64,000 nt of DNA from Globodera rostochiensis (Eukaryota > Nematoda > Chromadorea > Rhabditida > Heteroderidae), in the NCBI GenBank assembly GCA_018350325.1, contig JAEVLN010000023.1, positions 435,001 through 499,000 of the forward strand, read 5' to 3'. Positions within the stretch are counted from its first letter, which is position 1. Each line of letters opens with the position of its first letter. The notes under the pieces are model-generated. The model was given only the letters and a program-made list of their open reading frames with translations. It was not told the origin of the DNA and did not search any database. Below, in pieces: positions 1 through 11,431 of the stretch. Made by a program: the position numbers and the translations under genes.

Positions 1-52
1 ACCAGAAATTCTGATAAATCAGAAAATCAGAACAGAACAGAGCACATCCCTG
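1..52. mobile_element. Right end of a hAT-like element, cut by the window edge
   Basis: The first 52 bases carry repeated tctgat/atcaga words and end in gtgctctg-type sequence whose reverse complement starts CAGGGATGTGC, the form of a hAT terminus. The next eight bases, gtaaacaa, would be the target duplication, but the other end lies outside the window. Inference by analogy with the complete elements here. Confidence 0.4.
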
Positions 53-826
53 GTAAACAAGGTTTTTATTGATATGTAATCTTTGTATTTTATTAAAAGT
101 TAAACGATATGATTATTTGATAAATTATTTATTTATTTTTTCTATTTAAAGATTAATTCTCGCAAAATCAAATTTGTATTTTATAACTCATTTTTTCTTT
201 GCTTTTATAATTGCTTTAATAGCATAATATTGTTTATTTATTTCAATTTTTTCTATTTCCAAATTCTGTGAACCGACTCAAAATCGGATAATTTGAAAGC
301 TTTTTGCCAATGGAAAAGCTGTAAACGTGTGTCCAAGCCCAAAACGTTCGGCCTTCCAGGCAGCCCGAACGATCAGCCCGAACGATCAGCCCGAACGATC
401 AGCCAGTAGCTGCACGTAGATAAAGAAGGATTTTTTTTTTGTAGAATTTATATTTTGATTCTCACAAAAAATTTATAAAGTTTTCTTCTACTAGCCTGAA
501 ATGAATAGTATGAATTTTATGTGATATTTTTTTAATTTTGAAAGCCAAATTTAAAAAATCCAATCTTTCTAAAATATTTTATTAGGAAAACTTTATTTAT
601 GGCTGAAATCTTCAAAAGGTTGGCATTGATTCTTTATAAATTATAAATTTTATTATGTTTTTCTTTATTTAACCATTTATTTTTTTATTTCCCATTAAAT
701 TCTGATTATTAAACAAAATATTTAATTGTACGATTTAATACTAACAATGTTTTAATCTCTTTAACTTTTACAATTATTCCTTGTTGTTAAATTAATATTT
801 GGTTTTGATTTTGGTAAGATTTTTAG
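53..826. other. T-rich stretch without a convincing gene
   Basis: Apart from the 13-bp tandem repeat at 361-404 this is T-rich sequence with scattered A/T runs. A GC-rich island at 300-415 is open in one + frame but lacks a clear acceptor, so I do not call an exon. Confidence 0.5.
361..404. repeat. 13-bp tandem repeat, three copies
   Basis: Three perfect copies of cagcccgaacgat (361-373, 374-386, 387-399) are followed by a partial copy cagcc. The upstream cgttcgg at 346-352 is the inverse of the ccgaacg in each copy, so a hairpin is possible. The mix of direct copies and one inverse word resembles the interior of the hAT-like elements elsewhere in the window, but no terminal repeats or target duplication are visible. 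Confidence 0.85.
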
Positions 827-880
827 TAAAATGTACCGTTGCTGGACTTGCACCGAGAATTAGAGAACGACAATTTCTAT
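827..880 (+). CDS. Putative internal exon of an unrecognised gene
   Basis: A 54-bp GC-richer island follows a strong acceptor (tggtaagatttttag) and ends before gttatt. It is open with two leading bases and encodes a basic stretch containing APRIRERQF. A second good acceptor (cattaattgcag) lies at 934 and opens a hydrophobic reading to about 1060, but the phases of the two do not agree. No family recognised. Confidence 0.25.
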
Positions 881-2129
881 GTTATTAAACTTATTTAATA
901 ATTGAATTTTCTAATAAATATTCATTAATTGCAGGTTCCAACATTTTATTTTCCTGCCTTTCTTCATTTTGACTGCCTTCATTTTCGCATCCTCCATTTT
1001 CGCCTCAATCTGCACTAATTTTATGCAGAATTTATTGTTTTCAAATTGAAGACTTTGATGCACAGTCAGTTAAAATTACGCAATTTTATAATTATCAAAT
1101 CTTTCATAATATCTATAATTTTTAATTGATTGTTAATTACTATTAGATGTAGTTTTATTTATGTTATACCGCTTTTCTAATTAATTGTCAAAAAAATTAT
1201 TATTTCTTTGAGCCATTTTAAAATTATCATAATTTCATTTAAATCATTTATGTCGAAATAATAATATAAATTTTGATTTTCATACTGCATATTAACTGCA
1301 ATTTTACAACTTTTTGTTTGTGAGATATATTTTTGGTTTAGGAGATGTAAAAGCCAGATTCTGTTTGCATTTTGATTTTAAATATATTAATAATAAAAAG
1401 CTTGGTAAATCGAACACGTCGCAGTAAATGAGTCGGGCTTTGGAAGTTACTAGATTAAGTTTATTTACAATGTTTTTTAATTTTTTTGTTTTTTAATATT
1501 ATTTTAATTTATTTTTGTCTACTTTTAATTACTATTTCTTAACGATGCTATACGAACTCAAATTATTTAAATTCTTTATTTATTTAAAGAATTAAAAAAA
1601 CGTTTCTCCAAACTAAATGCTTATGTTATTTCTTTAGTTGATTCAACAAATTAAACTTTTTAATATAATTTTGTATTTGTACAAATATAAGCTTCATTTT
1701 ATTTAGAATCTCAATTTTTGTAATTATTTTTACTTTTTAATAGTAATATTTGTACATAATAATCTGCTATTTTACATAGAATTTTAGATTTTGTAATTAT
1801 TTTTTTGTTGTAAGTATATCACTTTCTAATTGCTTACTTTTGTCATCCAGTTCAACTTTGTATGATTTATTTTAAATATTTTTTTGATGACAAAATAATA
1901 ATTTTTAACTTTTCTCCATACTTGCAGCTTTTAATTACATACTTGATTTTTAAATAACTAATAAAATGTGTTTATTACACAGTAAAATTAAAGTAATCGA
2001 ACATCTATATAAAGCAATTAACAATTATTTATTAATAGCTGTAATATAGTAGTTTATTTTTATTTAGGATTGTTGCTTCTATTTGTTATTTTTATGCATT
2101 TATAATAATTGATTTTTATCTAAGCTAAG
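881..2129. other. T-rich sequence, no firm exon
   Basis: Mostly A/T runs. It holds the acceptor at 934, a 50-bp GC island at 1385-1440 that is open on both strands, and a textbook acceptor (ttttgtcatccag) at about 1851 followed by only nine coding-looking bases. Nothing else can be supported. Confidence 0.4.
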
Positions 2130-2328
2130 AATTTGGCTATATAAGCCGATGGATATTTATGTAAATGAATTAATTTCCTTTAAATTATATTTATAAAAAA
2201 CATTATTTTATTTCGTTGAGGTAGTTCTGTTGTCGACCTCAAAAACGCGTCCTGAAGTGAAGTTCATTTGTTGTGATTCTTCCGAAGTTGCTCTGAACGG
2301 TCATTGTGTCGATAGCTCGCTTATTTGA
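2130..2328 (+). CDS. Two putative 3' exons of an unrecognised gene
   Basis: Exon 2130-2160 (acceptor ctaagctaag, donor gtaaat) encodes IWLYKPMDIY and ends on a codon boundary. The next GC-rich island starts at 2221 after tttcgttgag and continues in the same frame for 35 codons, including KTRPEVKFICCDSSEVALNG, to TGA at 2326. A second coding-looking run, starting ATG at 2332 in another frame, follows at once, so the stop may be artefactual or a new exon may begin. No domain recognised; the composition is ordinary soluble protein with four cysteines. Confidence 0.35.
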
Positions 2329-3423
2329 AGAATGAGTGTTGACTTGTTAAGTTGGCAAGGGGAAGAAGTTACAAAATCGCTTCTTTTTATACCATTTTAT
2401 TAAAGAGCAAAAAAACAATTTTTCAGTTTCTTTACAAAACTTGAGTTTTATCTTTTTTATAGCAGCCACAGTCTTCGCTTAGTTTATTTGACTCAAAAGT
2501 AATTGTAATGATGGGGTGGCATTTCCTAAACTTGGTTAGTTTTTCATTTTGCTCTAACATTTTAACTAAACAATGATTGGCGTTTAATTTTATTTAGTTA
2601 ACAACAGGTATAGTAATTCATTGCCACTTAATTATTGTATTAATATTATGCGCATTTAATTTTATTATTTTTCCTCTTTTTTTTGCATCTGTTAATTTTT
2701 TTCTCGTATTCGTTTATTAGTTTTTGTTCAACAAGCGCTGCTAAATATCTTGTATTATTATAAAAGATCCATTTAACTTTATCATTTTTTTTCTATACTT
2801 ACTGGGTAGACATGAACTTTTGTAATTAAAGCACAATGTAATTATCCTTTTTATTATTGCAAATGGAACTATATAACAACGATTAAATTGTGTTAAATAT
2901 ATAATTATAACTTATAAAATCGAGTGTCGAAAGGGAGGGCATAGATTTCGGAAAGCAGGAAATTTGTTTTTGGGATGTTTTATCGTTTTGGCAAAACGAT
3001 TTCCGATTTATGGTTAGAAAAATGAGATATTTTTGGTTATTAAACGAAATACTCTGATAAAATTAAAAAAGACAAATCATGTTATTGTTATTAATAAACA
3101 ATTTTACCATACATTTAAATATTGTTTTTTATATTTGCCTTATCAATTTATCAAGTAATATTTTAAATCATGTTATTAATCTACCAATGCACTTTGAACA
3201 GTTTTAATTGATTATATCGCTTTTTTAAATTTGTTTTCGAATTCTGGTTAGCATTAAAATAATTGCTTGCTTTAACGTCCATTTATTTATCAAACACTCA
3301 AAATTTCTTTGATATAACTTTTGTATATTATTGCTTAGATCAAGGAGAATTTTGTGATTTTAAACGATTGATTTGATTGGGGTATTTGCTTATTTATTTA
3401 AAGCTTTAAATTGGTCCACTTAG
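2329..3423. other. T-rich sequence with weak islands
   Basis: Contains the MSVDLLSWQGEEV-type reading at 2332-2395, a GC island at 2925-3005 that is open on both strands, and several pyrimidine-AG acceptors without matching exons. No call made. Confidence 0.35.
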
Positions 3424-3762
3424 CTTTATCGGTTTGGTTTTTCGTATTATTTCTCGCAAGGTAATGTAAATCAAATTAGAAACAGAAAATTAGTAATTAT
3501 TATTAAAATTGTGCTTTGCGACATTTTGAATATATCGTCATTCTATACATTTTTTTAGGTTATAATGACTTCAACGACTTTTCCTAATTTGGTCTTTCGT
3601 GCTTTACTTGATCAATATGCTTCATTAATTTTTTCCAATTGTTTATTTTGTTTTTAGTACTGTACCTTAATTATTCCGGCATATATTAAATTTCAACAAT
3701 TATTTTGGAGAAAAGTCGTTCACAATTTGTGTTACCGCCCATATACATTTCAGTCCCAATAA
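3424..3762 (+). CDS. Putative three-exon 3' end of a small hydrophobic protein
   Basis: Exons 3424-3460 (donor caag|gtaatg), 3559-3591 (acceptor catttttttag) and 3658-3762 (acceptor tattttgtttttag) join with phases 0 and 0. The last exon encodes YCTLIIPAYIKFQQLFWRK and continues, without a further intron, to TAA at 3760. The product is hydrophobic followed by a basic tail, which could be the last membrane helix and cytoplasmic tail of a receptor-like protein, but no signature is visible. An alternative phase through the first exon gives a shorter ending at 3591. Confidence 0.4.
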
Positions 3763-4079
3763 TATTTCAATTAAAGAAAATTTAAAAATAAAAATTGCTT
3801 GTTTTTCAAAATGTTTTTGATTCTTATTTATTTAAATGCTCATTTAAACTCGGCGTTTATGTTATCGTTGCAACTCTTTACTTCTATATTTGTTTTAGAG
3901 ACACGCATTCATAGAAAGCATTAAATAATAAATTAGATTTCTTGGCCATTGGAAAATTTAGATAATACAATTTTTATAATGTTTTATAATTTCAAATTAT
4001 ATTTTTATAAATCTGTATGTGTTATAATACAGCAAATTAAATTGCACATTTTTTTAATTAATATAAAATTTAAATTTAG

Positions 4080-4872
4080 TATGTTATGAGTGTTTTTTTA
4101 TTTTTGGAGCGGGTTGGAGATTTGATTGGCATCAGAAGGGTAATTTATTGTTGAAATGAGCAACAACATTTTTATTAACATTTTATTGCATTATTAAATG
4201 TGCCAAACACTAATAAATGTGGATTTACATCAAATTCCGTAGTAACATATTGCATTTAGAATTTTAATTGTACGATTTAATTTTTTGTTTAATTTTAATT
4301 GGCTCAAATCATTACGCTGATCCAAATCACAACAATTAGCTGTGTCTCTGACAAGATAATTTAAAACAATAAATGTATCCGCACATAAACAAAAAAAATC
4401 ATAAAACATTATGGCTGCTGGAAATATCATTATTGAGAAGCAGTGCAGCTATTAGTGCAAAAGATTTTAGTAAATTTAAATACCATCCAAACTGATCAAA
4501 GCTTCTGGAAAAATAGATGAAAACTAAATAAAACATTTAAAATTTTGCATCATTGAATATTTATTTTATTTTCATATTAAGAAAAATTTAATTTAGAAAT
4601 TATTTATATTTGCAGTAATGTGCATAAAAATACAAAATAAAATGTGTTTATGTATATTTATTTGCATATAAGCAAAGTACTTTAAAATATATCTTTATTG
4701 AATTGATTTGAATGTACTGTATGTTTTAGTAATGTTATTTTGTAATATGTATATTGCTTTACAATTTAAACGATTCCTAGGTTATTGGTCATTGAATAAA
4801 ATTCAACAAACGCCTAGTATTTGTTTTCTCCTCGACCGCATCACTTGAGATTTTATTTTGTCAATGAGAAAC
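4080..4872 (+). CDS. Putative 5' exons of an unrecognised gene
   Basis: The exon 4080-4139 has a good acceptor (taaatttag) and donor (agaagg|gtaatt) and encodes MSVFLFLERVGDLIGIRR from an ATG at 4086, so the AG could be a trans-splice acceptor. Exon 4818-4872 (acceptor caaacgcctag, donor gttata) follows in compatible phase with YLFSPRPHHLRFYFVNEK. The next exon is uncertain; 5143-5160 is compatible. The model may continue into the exons at 5772-6462. Confidence 0.35.
4175..4430 (-). CDS. Putative two-exon small hydrophobic cysteine-containing peptide
   Basis: ATG at 4430 opens an exon to 4316 (donor cagc|gtaatg) encoding 38 residues, hydrophobic with FFCLCADTF and ending NCCDLDQ. The second exon, 4209-4175, follows the acceptor cacatttattag, completes the split codon and stops at TAA, for 49 residues. 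It lies in a local A-rich pocket inside the intron of the + model at 4080-4872. A further acceptor at 4469 would extend the first exon upstream in the same frame. No family recognised. Confidence 0.35.
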
Positions 4873-5104
4873 GTTATAATTCAAAACTTATTATATTTTA
4901 ATTAAAGGGGTTAATTTTGAAATAATTATCTTTCCATGTTTGAAAGTTTATTAACTTTTTATAATGTTTTATTGTAGTTTTTTATTAATGAATTAAACGT
5001 AGCTTTAACATGAGTACTTTAAATATTTAAACTTGTGTTTACTAAAATATTTCCCTTATTTTATATTGCGGCGATGTGTGGATGTTCTCTTATCCATTAG
5101 TCTA

Positions 5105-5764
5105 AAACGCTGGGACGTGTTTCCTTTTCTAGTCGTGTGCTTAATTAATTGTTTATAAGTATTTTTTTGTAAAACGCTAAATCATTCGGATATTTTTTTA
5201 TAAATTTAATTGACAAATTTTTTTTTATAACATTTGGTATTTAACTTTAACTATATTTTTAATTTAAATTAATTTTTTTTTTATTTTAAAACATGAAAAT
5301 GTTAAAGTTTTGTAAAAAAAATTTAGTTTTAAGGTTTCTTTAAATTACAAATTATAACTACAGTTAATTAACATTAACTATATTTTTTTTATTTCATATA
5401 AATTTTTTTTGTTATTTTAAACATGAAATAATTTTTTTATTATAAACTTTTAGTTTTAAGGTTTTTCATTTAAAATTTACATTGACATATACTAGTTTAA
5501 AAAAAATTATAGAACGTTTACTTAAAGATATAAATTTTTTATATTTTTTTATGTTTATGCTAACTTTTTTTCGTAAATAAATATTTTGTTCTTATATTTG
5601 GTTCGCTGTGACGTGTTTCCTTTTTTAGATTTTTTAAGTATTTATTTGTAAAACCTTAAATCATTCGAATTGATAAATTTCATATCATAGCTTTAGGTAA
5701 TTAACTTTAACTATATTTTTGATGGCATATTAATTTTTTTGTTATTTTTAAACATGAAATAGCC
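5105..5764. repeat. Imperfect direct duplication of a 160-190 bp segment
   Basis: The segment at about 5105-5296 recurs at about 5603-5764. Both copies start gacgtgtttcctttt and share gtaaaac(g/c)(c/t)taaatcattcg, taactttaactatattttt and aaacatgaaa. The first copy provides a plausible splice acceptor (tttccttttctag). A third partial copy of the central word lies at 5370-5430. No transposon ends are visible. Confidence 0.6.
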
Positions 5765-5771
5765 AATTTAG

Positions 5772-6462
5772 ATGCCTCAAAATTCTTTTAAAATAGATGT
5801 TACCACAGCTTGTTGTATGAGCAAATCATTGCAGAAGCTAATTAATTTTATAGATATGTTTTTTAATATAGTTAATTATTATTTCATTGATATTTTTTAT
5901 AGGTTTATTTTAAAAAAATGGTCTGAGACGTTCAGCGCTATCGTATTTTTTAATATCGATTTTGTAGTTGCATTGATTTAGAAACGTAAAAACTTACCCA
6001 AATTTAAAATTATACTTTGCATTGGGTTGTTCTGATTTATTTTATGTTTAGCATTAACAAATCACGATTCAATCATCATTTTTTTGTATTGGCTTGAGGA
6101 TGAGTAAAAATGATTAAATATATCTGGTTTTATTCCTCATTTTTTATACATAATTTATAATCATTTCCTTTTCAGCAAGCAAAGTGTACGAATATATCTC
6201 ATCCTGTCTTAAATTGGTTGTAGAAATTATGCATTACCTTTAGTTTTAATCATTTCTAATGCTAGCACGATTAATATTAAGACTGATTATTTCATTTTCA
6301 CGTTCAGTTAAATTTTGTCTCTTGGATAAAAAATTTAGTTCAGAGAGTTGTTTTAAATTTACGTTTTGTCTTTCTACTTAATTTATTCGAATTTATATCT
6401 TTAATAAGTATGATTTTTTTTTTCCATTTACACTTTATTTCAGGGTATTGTTTATTCATTGA
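5772..6462 (+). CDS. Putative five-exon 3' part of an unrecognised gene
   Basis: The first exon follows agccaatttag and is open from ATG at 5772 to donor gtattt at 5943, including FILKKWSETFSAI. Exons 6176-6216 (acceptor catttccttttcag), 6266-6301, 6339-6362 and 6444-6462 follow with phases that agree at each join and end in TGA. The intron between 5942 and 6176 is the largest (233 bp); the others are 37-81 bp. The product contains QAKCTNISHPVLN and is otherwise featureless. The run of pyrimidine-rich acceptors on one strand is the main support. Confidence 0.4.
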
Positions 6463-7457
6463 ATAATTAATTCATACCTTCTGATTACTATTAATTTATT
6501 TTTAAGCCAATAATTCGGCATGAAATAGTTTTAAAAATGCATAATTAACAGTTTAAAATTACAAATTCACTTTTTAAAATAATGTTATTTTGAATACAGA
6601 ATTTTAAATGATAAACAAATTCAATAATTTAAAAAAATATTTTTATATAAAAAAATTGTTACTAATACTAATATTATTAATTTTTAAAACTAAAATGTGA
6701 TAAGATTTAAATACATTTAACGATTTATGCGCCCTCCCAATGAGATGTATATCAAAAAATAAATAGTATAATAATATTGATTAATACAGTATGTACTCAC
6801 AATTAAAATGATGTGTGCGGTAATACCCACATGATTTTTTCAAAATAGAAAAAATTAATGAAATATATATAATTAAAAATACAATGCAATTTATTTAAAA
6901 AACATTAAAGAATTTAAAATAATTTTTTCTATGTTAAAAAAAAAAAGCATTTTTATGAAATGATAGTTCAAAAAATAATAATCCCAATATATTTTTGTAT
7001 GTTTGTTCACGAATGAACTCATAAGAAAAGCTTCTTTCAATTATTAATGCTAAAAAATCCACGTGAAATTTTATTTTATTTAAAATTGATTTATATAATT
7101 TCTCGAAACCCATTATAATTGTTTTAATACTAAAACTCCCTAAATAAAAAACATAAATCGACCCTGCTCAAGTTAAAAAATTTTAAATTCGTAAGTTAAA
7201 TTCAATACAACATTTTTAAAAGCCAAGAACCGTTTTTTGTTGGATTTAAAATTTTTTTATTTATTTTTATCTATAATGCTTGTTTAAATTAATAAAATAA
7301 AAATCCATAAATCGAAAATTAAATAAATATCGTAGTTTCGCTTGTTACGAATAATAAATTGCATTAAAGAATTATCAAAAAAAATACGCCAATGATAATT
7401 AATTACATTTTTTATTATGATTGGAACTGATGAAAATATGTTCGAGCGCCGACATAC
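6463..7457. other. Transition from T-rich to A-rich, no gene seen
   Basis: The strand composition flips near 6.5 kb. One short island at 6785-6830 ends in a good minus-strand donor (gtgagt) but has no acceptor. The rest is A/T runs. Confidence 0.45.
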
Positions 7458-7531
7458 TTAAGCGCATACTGGATGTGGCAACAAGACGAGTAGCTGGTGC
7501 AAAGCCAAGAAATCACTTGGATAGCATTTAA
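7458..7531 (-). CDS. Putative internal exon, cysteine-rich
   Basis: A sharp 74-bp GC-rich island lies between the acceptor attttaaaag and the donor gtatgt. Starting on a codon boundary it encodes IQVISWLCTSYSSCCHIQ. The + strand is open too (DILKRILDVATRR), so strand choice rests on the splice signals and the A-rich block. No neighbouring exon could be joined with confidence. Confidence 0.3.
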
Positions 7532-8509
7532 CTTTTAAAATTTAAATAAATGTGGTAAGATGCAAAATGCCAACCTTTTATTTTGTATGACTAGGATTAA
7601 GCGTTTTGAGACAAAACAATAAAAATGAAGTTGAAAAATCTATTCAAACAAGTAATATATAACAGACAATGTTTACAATATTTAAAAACAAAATTTTCAG
7701 TGGAGACAAAATGGAAGAGCATGACAAAGTGTTTGCATAATGCAAGAACAACAATATGCGATTGTAACGAATAACACCCAGACTGCCGTATACAACAAAT
7801 TTTAACAAGGAATTAATACATCAAATGTTATTTTAGAGTTTTGAAAATCGTATAATTTTAAATTCGGATAAATCTATTCAATATAATCAATTATTCTATC
7901 AATAAAAGAAACCTAATGAGTTAACAATTATTAAAATTAATAAAAAAATAATTTTAGAATAGAAGAATACCAATTTCTGTTCGTCATCGGTCGATTTATC
8001 AATAAAAAAATTCTTGTGGGACGTACCAAGGATTATTTGGTACCAGTCTGTTTAAAATACTAAAGAGGTGTCTTTAATATAAAAACTCTGATTTTAAATT
8101 ATAAACTTTATAAATAATGTTTTATTGTACATTTGCCAATAACCAAAAAATATTTCAACATATAATTCAAACGGATTGAAAACAAAGAATTGAGAAGAAT
8201 TGAAGTAATTTGCATAAAATTAATTATTTACTTAAACGAAAAATTCATACAGCAACACACTTTTTCTTATTAAAAGGACTATTACATAGAAGAAAAAAAG
8301 TTATTTAGTATTGAAAGAGGTTACTTTAATAGGAATTGATTTTTTTTATAATTGCGTGACAGGCAGTAAATTTGAGAAACAATTAAAGTGATAAATAAAT
8401 AATGAAAAAATTAAATAATAATGTTTGCTTATGAATTAATGTAATTATATATATATATATATTATTAAGAACATATGTAAACAATAATAATAATATAAAT
8501 TCAGGAATA

Positions 8510-9199
8510 CCGTATATACTCTTGTAAATCCACATGTGGAATTATTTTTCAACCTCCTCAGAAAGGGCGGAATTATTAGAGGGTGTGGAATTATCAGAGG
8601 GTGTGGAATTATTTTTCAACTGCTTGGCGATATGTTCAGCTATCACGAAAATTCTCCACTTTTTCCATACTTCAGCTGGCGAAAATTTTTTTTAGAAAAA
8701 AACCATAAAATGACACTTTTTTTTTGAAAATTTGTAGTTTTTGGACCAATTTTCTTTACAAATTCCTTTAAAAAACACAAAAAAAAATTTGACCTCTAAA
8801 ATTGATTTGGAAAAAATTTTCTCTGAAAAAATTCCTTAAGAAAAAAGCAATAAACTCCAAAATTGCACCCCTAAAGATTGAGATTTCAAATTTTCAAAAA
8901 TGCACCCCTAAAATCCAACTTTTTCCGAAAAAATTCCTTAAGAAAAATGCATGAGGAAGAAGCGGGATTATCCGAAGATGAGAATAATTTGGAGCTTGGC
9001 GGTGTTGGCGAAGATGATGAATTATTTTTTGAAATTTAGAACATCATAGTTTTATCCTTATTCCTTTCTCGTTACATCTCGTCAAATTTTACCCAGTGGA
9101 AAAAGGTGATAAAATTGGATTCAAATCGTTAAATAAGGTGGGGAATTATTAGAGGGTTTGGAATTATCAGAGCGTGTGGAATTACAAGAGTATATACGG
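8510..9199. mobile_element. TA-flanked non-autonomous DNA transposon with 25-bp inverted ends
   Basis: The element starts ccgtatatactcttgtaa and ends with its inverse; inverted repeats match at 24 of about 25 bases and the element is flanked by TA on both sides (8508-8509 and 9200-9201), as for Tc1/mariner or pogo insertions. Near each end the word ggaattat(t/c)agagggtgtgg is repeated directly, a likely transposase-binding array. At 8950-9039 a + frame reads HEEEAGLSEDENNLELGG, an acidic run ending in a stop, like the acidic C-terminal tail of pogo-type transposases. I infer an internally deleted pogo-like element. Confidence 0.75.
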
Positions 9200-9254
9200 T
9201 ACTACAAATAATTTTTAATGAGAAGAAATAAAAAAATTGTGAATTTATGAAATC

Positions 9255-9891
9255 CTAAGAATTTTCACAATAAAGAATTAATGGCCAGTTGGACATAAGA
9301 AAAACAAACGAAACAACACTTTTATTAAAACTATGAAGGTATGGGATGAATTTGCACGATGGAAAAGACTTATTAAAAAATTTGCAAAAATATTGCATAA
9401 AAATTTAGCGTTAAACATTGGATTACGAATTATCAGATCAGCGGAAACAATTAAGGAATGACAACACAATAAAAGAAAATAGCTCAGCACATTTAATTAT
9501 CAGTAGTACTTACAAATTTGGACAGATCGATCGCTAGGCAGACGTCAAAGGAAGCTATAGAGGCTGCTTTAAAAATAAAAAGTAAAATGATTAAACATAG
9601 AAATGGTTAATTATACTTTATTAAAATAATAAATTAGAATTCAAATTAATCTAGGAAATGCTAATTAGAAATTATGTTTAGACATTACAACTAAAAAGAA
9701 CAAAAATGATTTTCATAAATATAACATTCCCTTCTCTCTAATAAAAAAGGCTAGGTTGTCGAATCTCTTCTAAAAAATCTGATTACAAAAATTAATTTAT
9801 TAAAGGGAATGTACATCTCCATCTTGATGGTGTTTCCTTCGGCTATTGATTGAGGTGAATTGTAAGATATTGAAATCCGCTATCGGAGGTG
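9255..9891 (-). CDS. Putative multi-exon unrecognised gene
   Basis: Exon 9891-9815 (acceptor ccaccgcctgag) encodes PIADFNILQFTSINSRRK in an island that fills the frame and ends on a codon. Exon 9769-9726 (acceptor cagattttttag) continues with RFDNLAFFIREKG. Exon 9566-9514 is a sharp island with tttttaaag before it and the perfect donor gtaagt after it (ASIASFDVCLAIDLSKF). The last exon, 9368-9255, runs to TAG. The join from the second to the third exon is out of phase, so an exon is missing or one boundary is wrong. No domain recognised. Confidence 0.35.
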
Positions 9892-10109
9892 CTCAGGCGG
9901 TGGCAAAAGTGCAATAAATTTGATCAGTTTACAAAAAAACAAACAAAAAAAATTCTATTATGTTTAATCTTTGAGAAAAATTAATATTATTTGTAAACAC
10001 ATCGTTTATATCTTGTTATTGTTTGAAATTTTGAGCTTGTATCTGTGTTTTACATACATCATAAGTAGTTTATCTTAAAATGTTAAATATTTATTGACTT
10101 TGATAACAG

Positions 10110-10179
10110 CAACTACACTGCTGATTTGCTGTCGGGTCGCATCAAAACAAAAATACTAATGCATATGCTTGCGCTTTAA
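10110..10179 (+). CDS. Putative terminal exon
   Basis: The acceptor gactttgataacag precedes a GC-rich island that is open with one leading base for 22 codons (NYTADLLSGRIKTKILMHM) and stops at TAA. Upstream exons are not identified. Unrecognised. Confidence 0.3.
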
Positions 10180-10276
10180 AGATGAAATATTAAAAATTAT
10201 CTAAATTTCTTATATAAACTATGCTCAATTTAAAAGGAAAAATTTGCAATAAATGTAACGTCAATTAAAATTAAAG

Positions 10277-10385
10277 ATCGGGAAGCTCATCAGTTGGGCA
10301 GGAGAATGTTACAAATTGCATAGTGAATGTGTTTTACGGAGGCAAGAATGCCAATATTTTGAATTATATAATTTTACTTAAATAA
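10277..10385 (+). CDS. Putative terminal exon
   Basis: After the weak acceptor aaaattaaag the frame is open for 35 codons, including SGSSSVGQENVTNCIVNVFYGG, then TAA at 10383. The minus strand has stops in all frames here, which favours +. It contains one N-glycosylation-type sequon (NVT). Unrecognised. Confidence 0.35.
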
Positions 10386-10861
10386 AGTAAAAAACATTAT
10401 TTTTAGCCAAAAATTTTTTTTGCTTTTTGACAAACTTTTATTTGTCTATATTTTGAATTGTTGTGTTTTGGATTGTAGACTTATTTTGATTTGTTCAATA
10501 ATATTCGGCCATTATCGCTTTGAATGAAATATTTTGAATTAAATATTTTTATTGGTTACTACTTTTTTTAAAAATTTTTTAATATATTAGGTGTTCAATC
10601 ATTTTAATTTGGTTTAGGTATTGTTCTCGATGAATAACAATAACATGTTTCTAGATTTGATTAATATCTAAATATTATTATCGCCATTCGTCAGTTTTTG
10701 ATGTTTATTTATGTTTTAATAGCTTTGATAAATATTACTTAACCTTCTAGATGCTTCACAGCAAATAGGTAATTTTTCTTTCGTAAATATAAGCAAAAAG
10801 GTTTATAATTGCAAAACAAATGCTGAGTAATAACTTTTTGTTTTATTTTCTGGTTAGTTAT

Positions 10862-10985
10862 TAGAGCTGTTCGAGACTTGAAATTTACCGAGAATCGAGA
10901 AGAGACCGAGAAATGACACCGAGAACCGAGACCGAGAAATGACCCCGAGACTCGGACCCAAAAAACCGAGAAATTGTTTTTATAA
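10862..10985. mobile_element. One-ended hAT-like fragment (ccgaga-motif family)
   Basis: Starts TAGAGCTGTTCGAGAC and contains at least six copies of accgagaa or its near forms within 120 bp, the arrangement of the complete elements elsewhere. No inverse terminus or 8-bp duplication follows, so the other end is lost. Confidence 0.5.
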
Positions 10986-11106
10986 GCTATCAATATTTAC
11001 AATTAATTGTTATAAACTGGACGCTCAAACCAACGCGAAACGCAATTTTTGGACCGTATTCTACATAACATATAAGCATAAAATCATATAAATTGTTCCC
11101 TAATTA

Positions 11107-11431
11107 TTATAATTTTAATTCCAAGAATGTATTGCATGATGAGCACCCCAACGCGATGCCGCGCTCCTTGTGGTCATGTTGCTCTATATTGTGTGCAGGC
11201 AGTCTCCTGTCTTGGAATTAATATGATTAAATATCAATATTAACTAACTGTTTGCAAAAAATAATAATACCAATTTATATTAAAAAAATGAGCAAAAAAA
11301 TATTATAAAAATTCGAATTAAGTAAATAACTTTCGAAATCAATTAATTTACATATTCTGCTTTACTTAAGTGCTCCAGGCTCCGTCGAAGTGAAGAAATT
11401 AGTAAGGGGGTTTTAAATGGAAAGTGGCTTA
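11107..11431 (-). CDS. Putative two-exon 3' end of an unrecognised gene
   Basis: Exon 11431-11366 (acceptor gttgaaaaatag, donor gtaaag) encodes SHFPFKTPLLISSLRRSLEHL and leaves one base. The last exon, 11210-11107, follows attaattccaag, supplies two bases and stays open for 33 codons (RRLPAHNIEQHDHKERGIAL, then a CSSC) to TAA. Both GC islands are filled by the frame. The + strand of the first island is also bounded by AG and GT, so orientation is not certain. A 27-bp island at 11807-11833 may be an upstream exon. Confidence 0.4.

Noticed and set aside
8536..8727. A + strand ORF with repeated RGCGII
   Set aside because: It is the reading of the direct ggaattat(t/c)agagggtgt repeats at the left end of the TA-flanked transposon.
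11113..11222. A 12-bp inverted repeat (ttaattccaaga) flanking a GC-rich island, like a small mobile or assembled segment
   Set aside because: No target duplication is present, and the right copy is explained by the splice acceptor of a phase-consistent exon; the left copy lies in its coding end.
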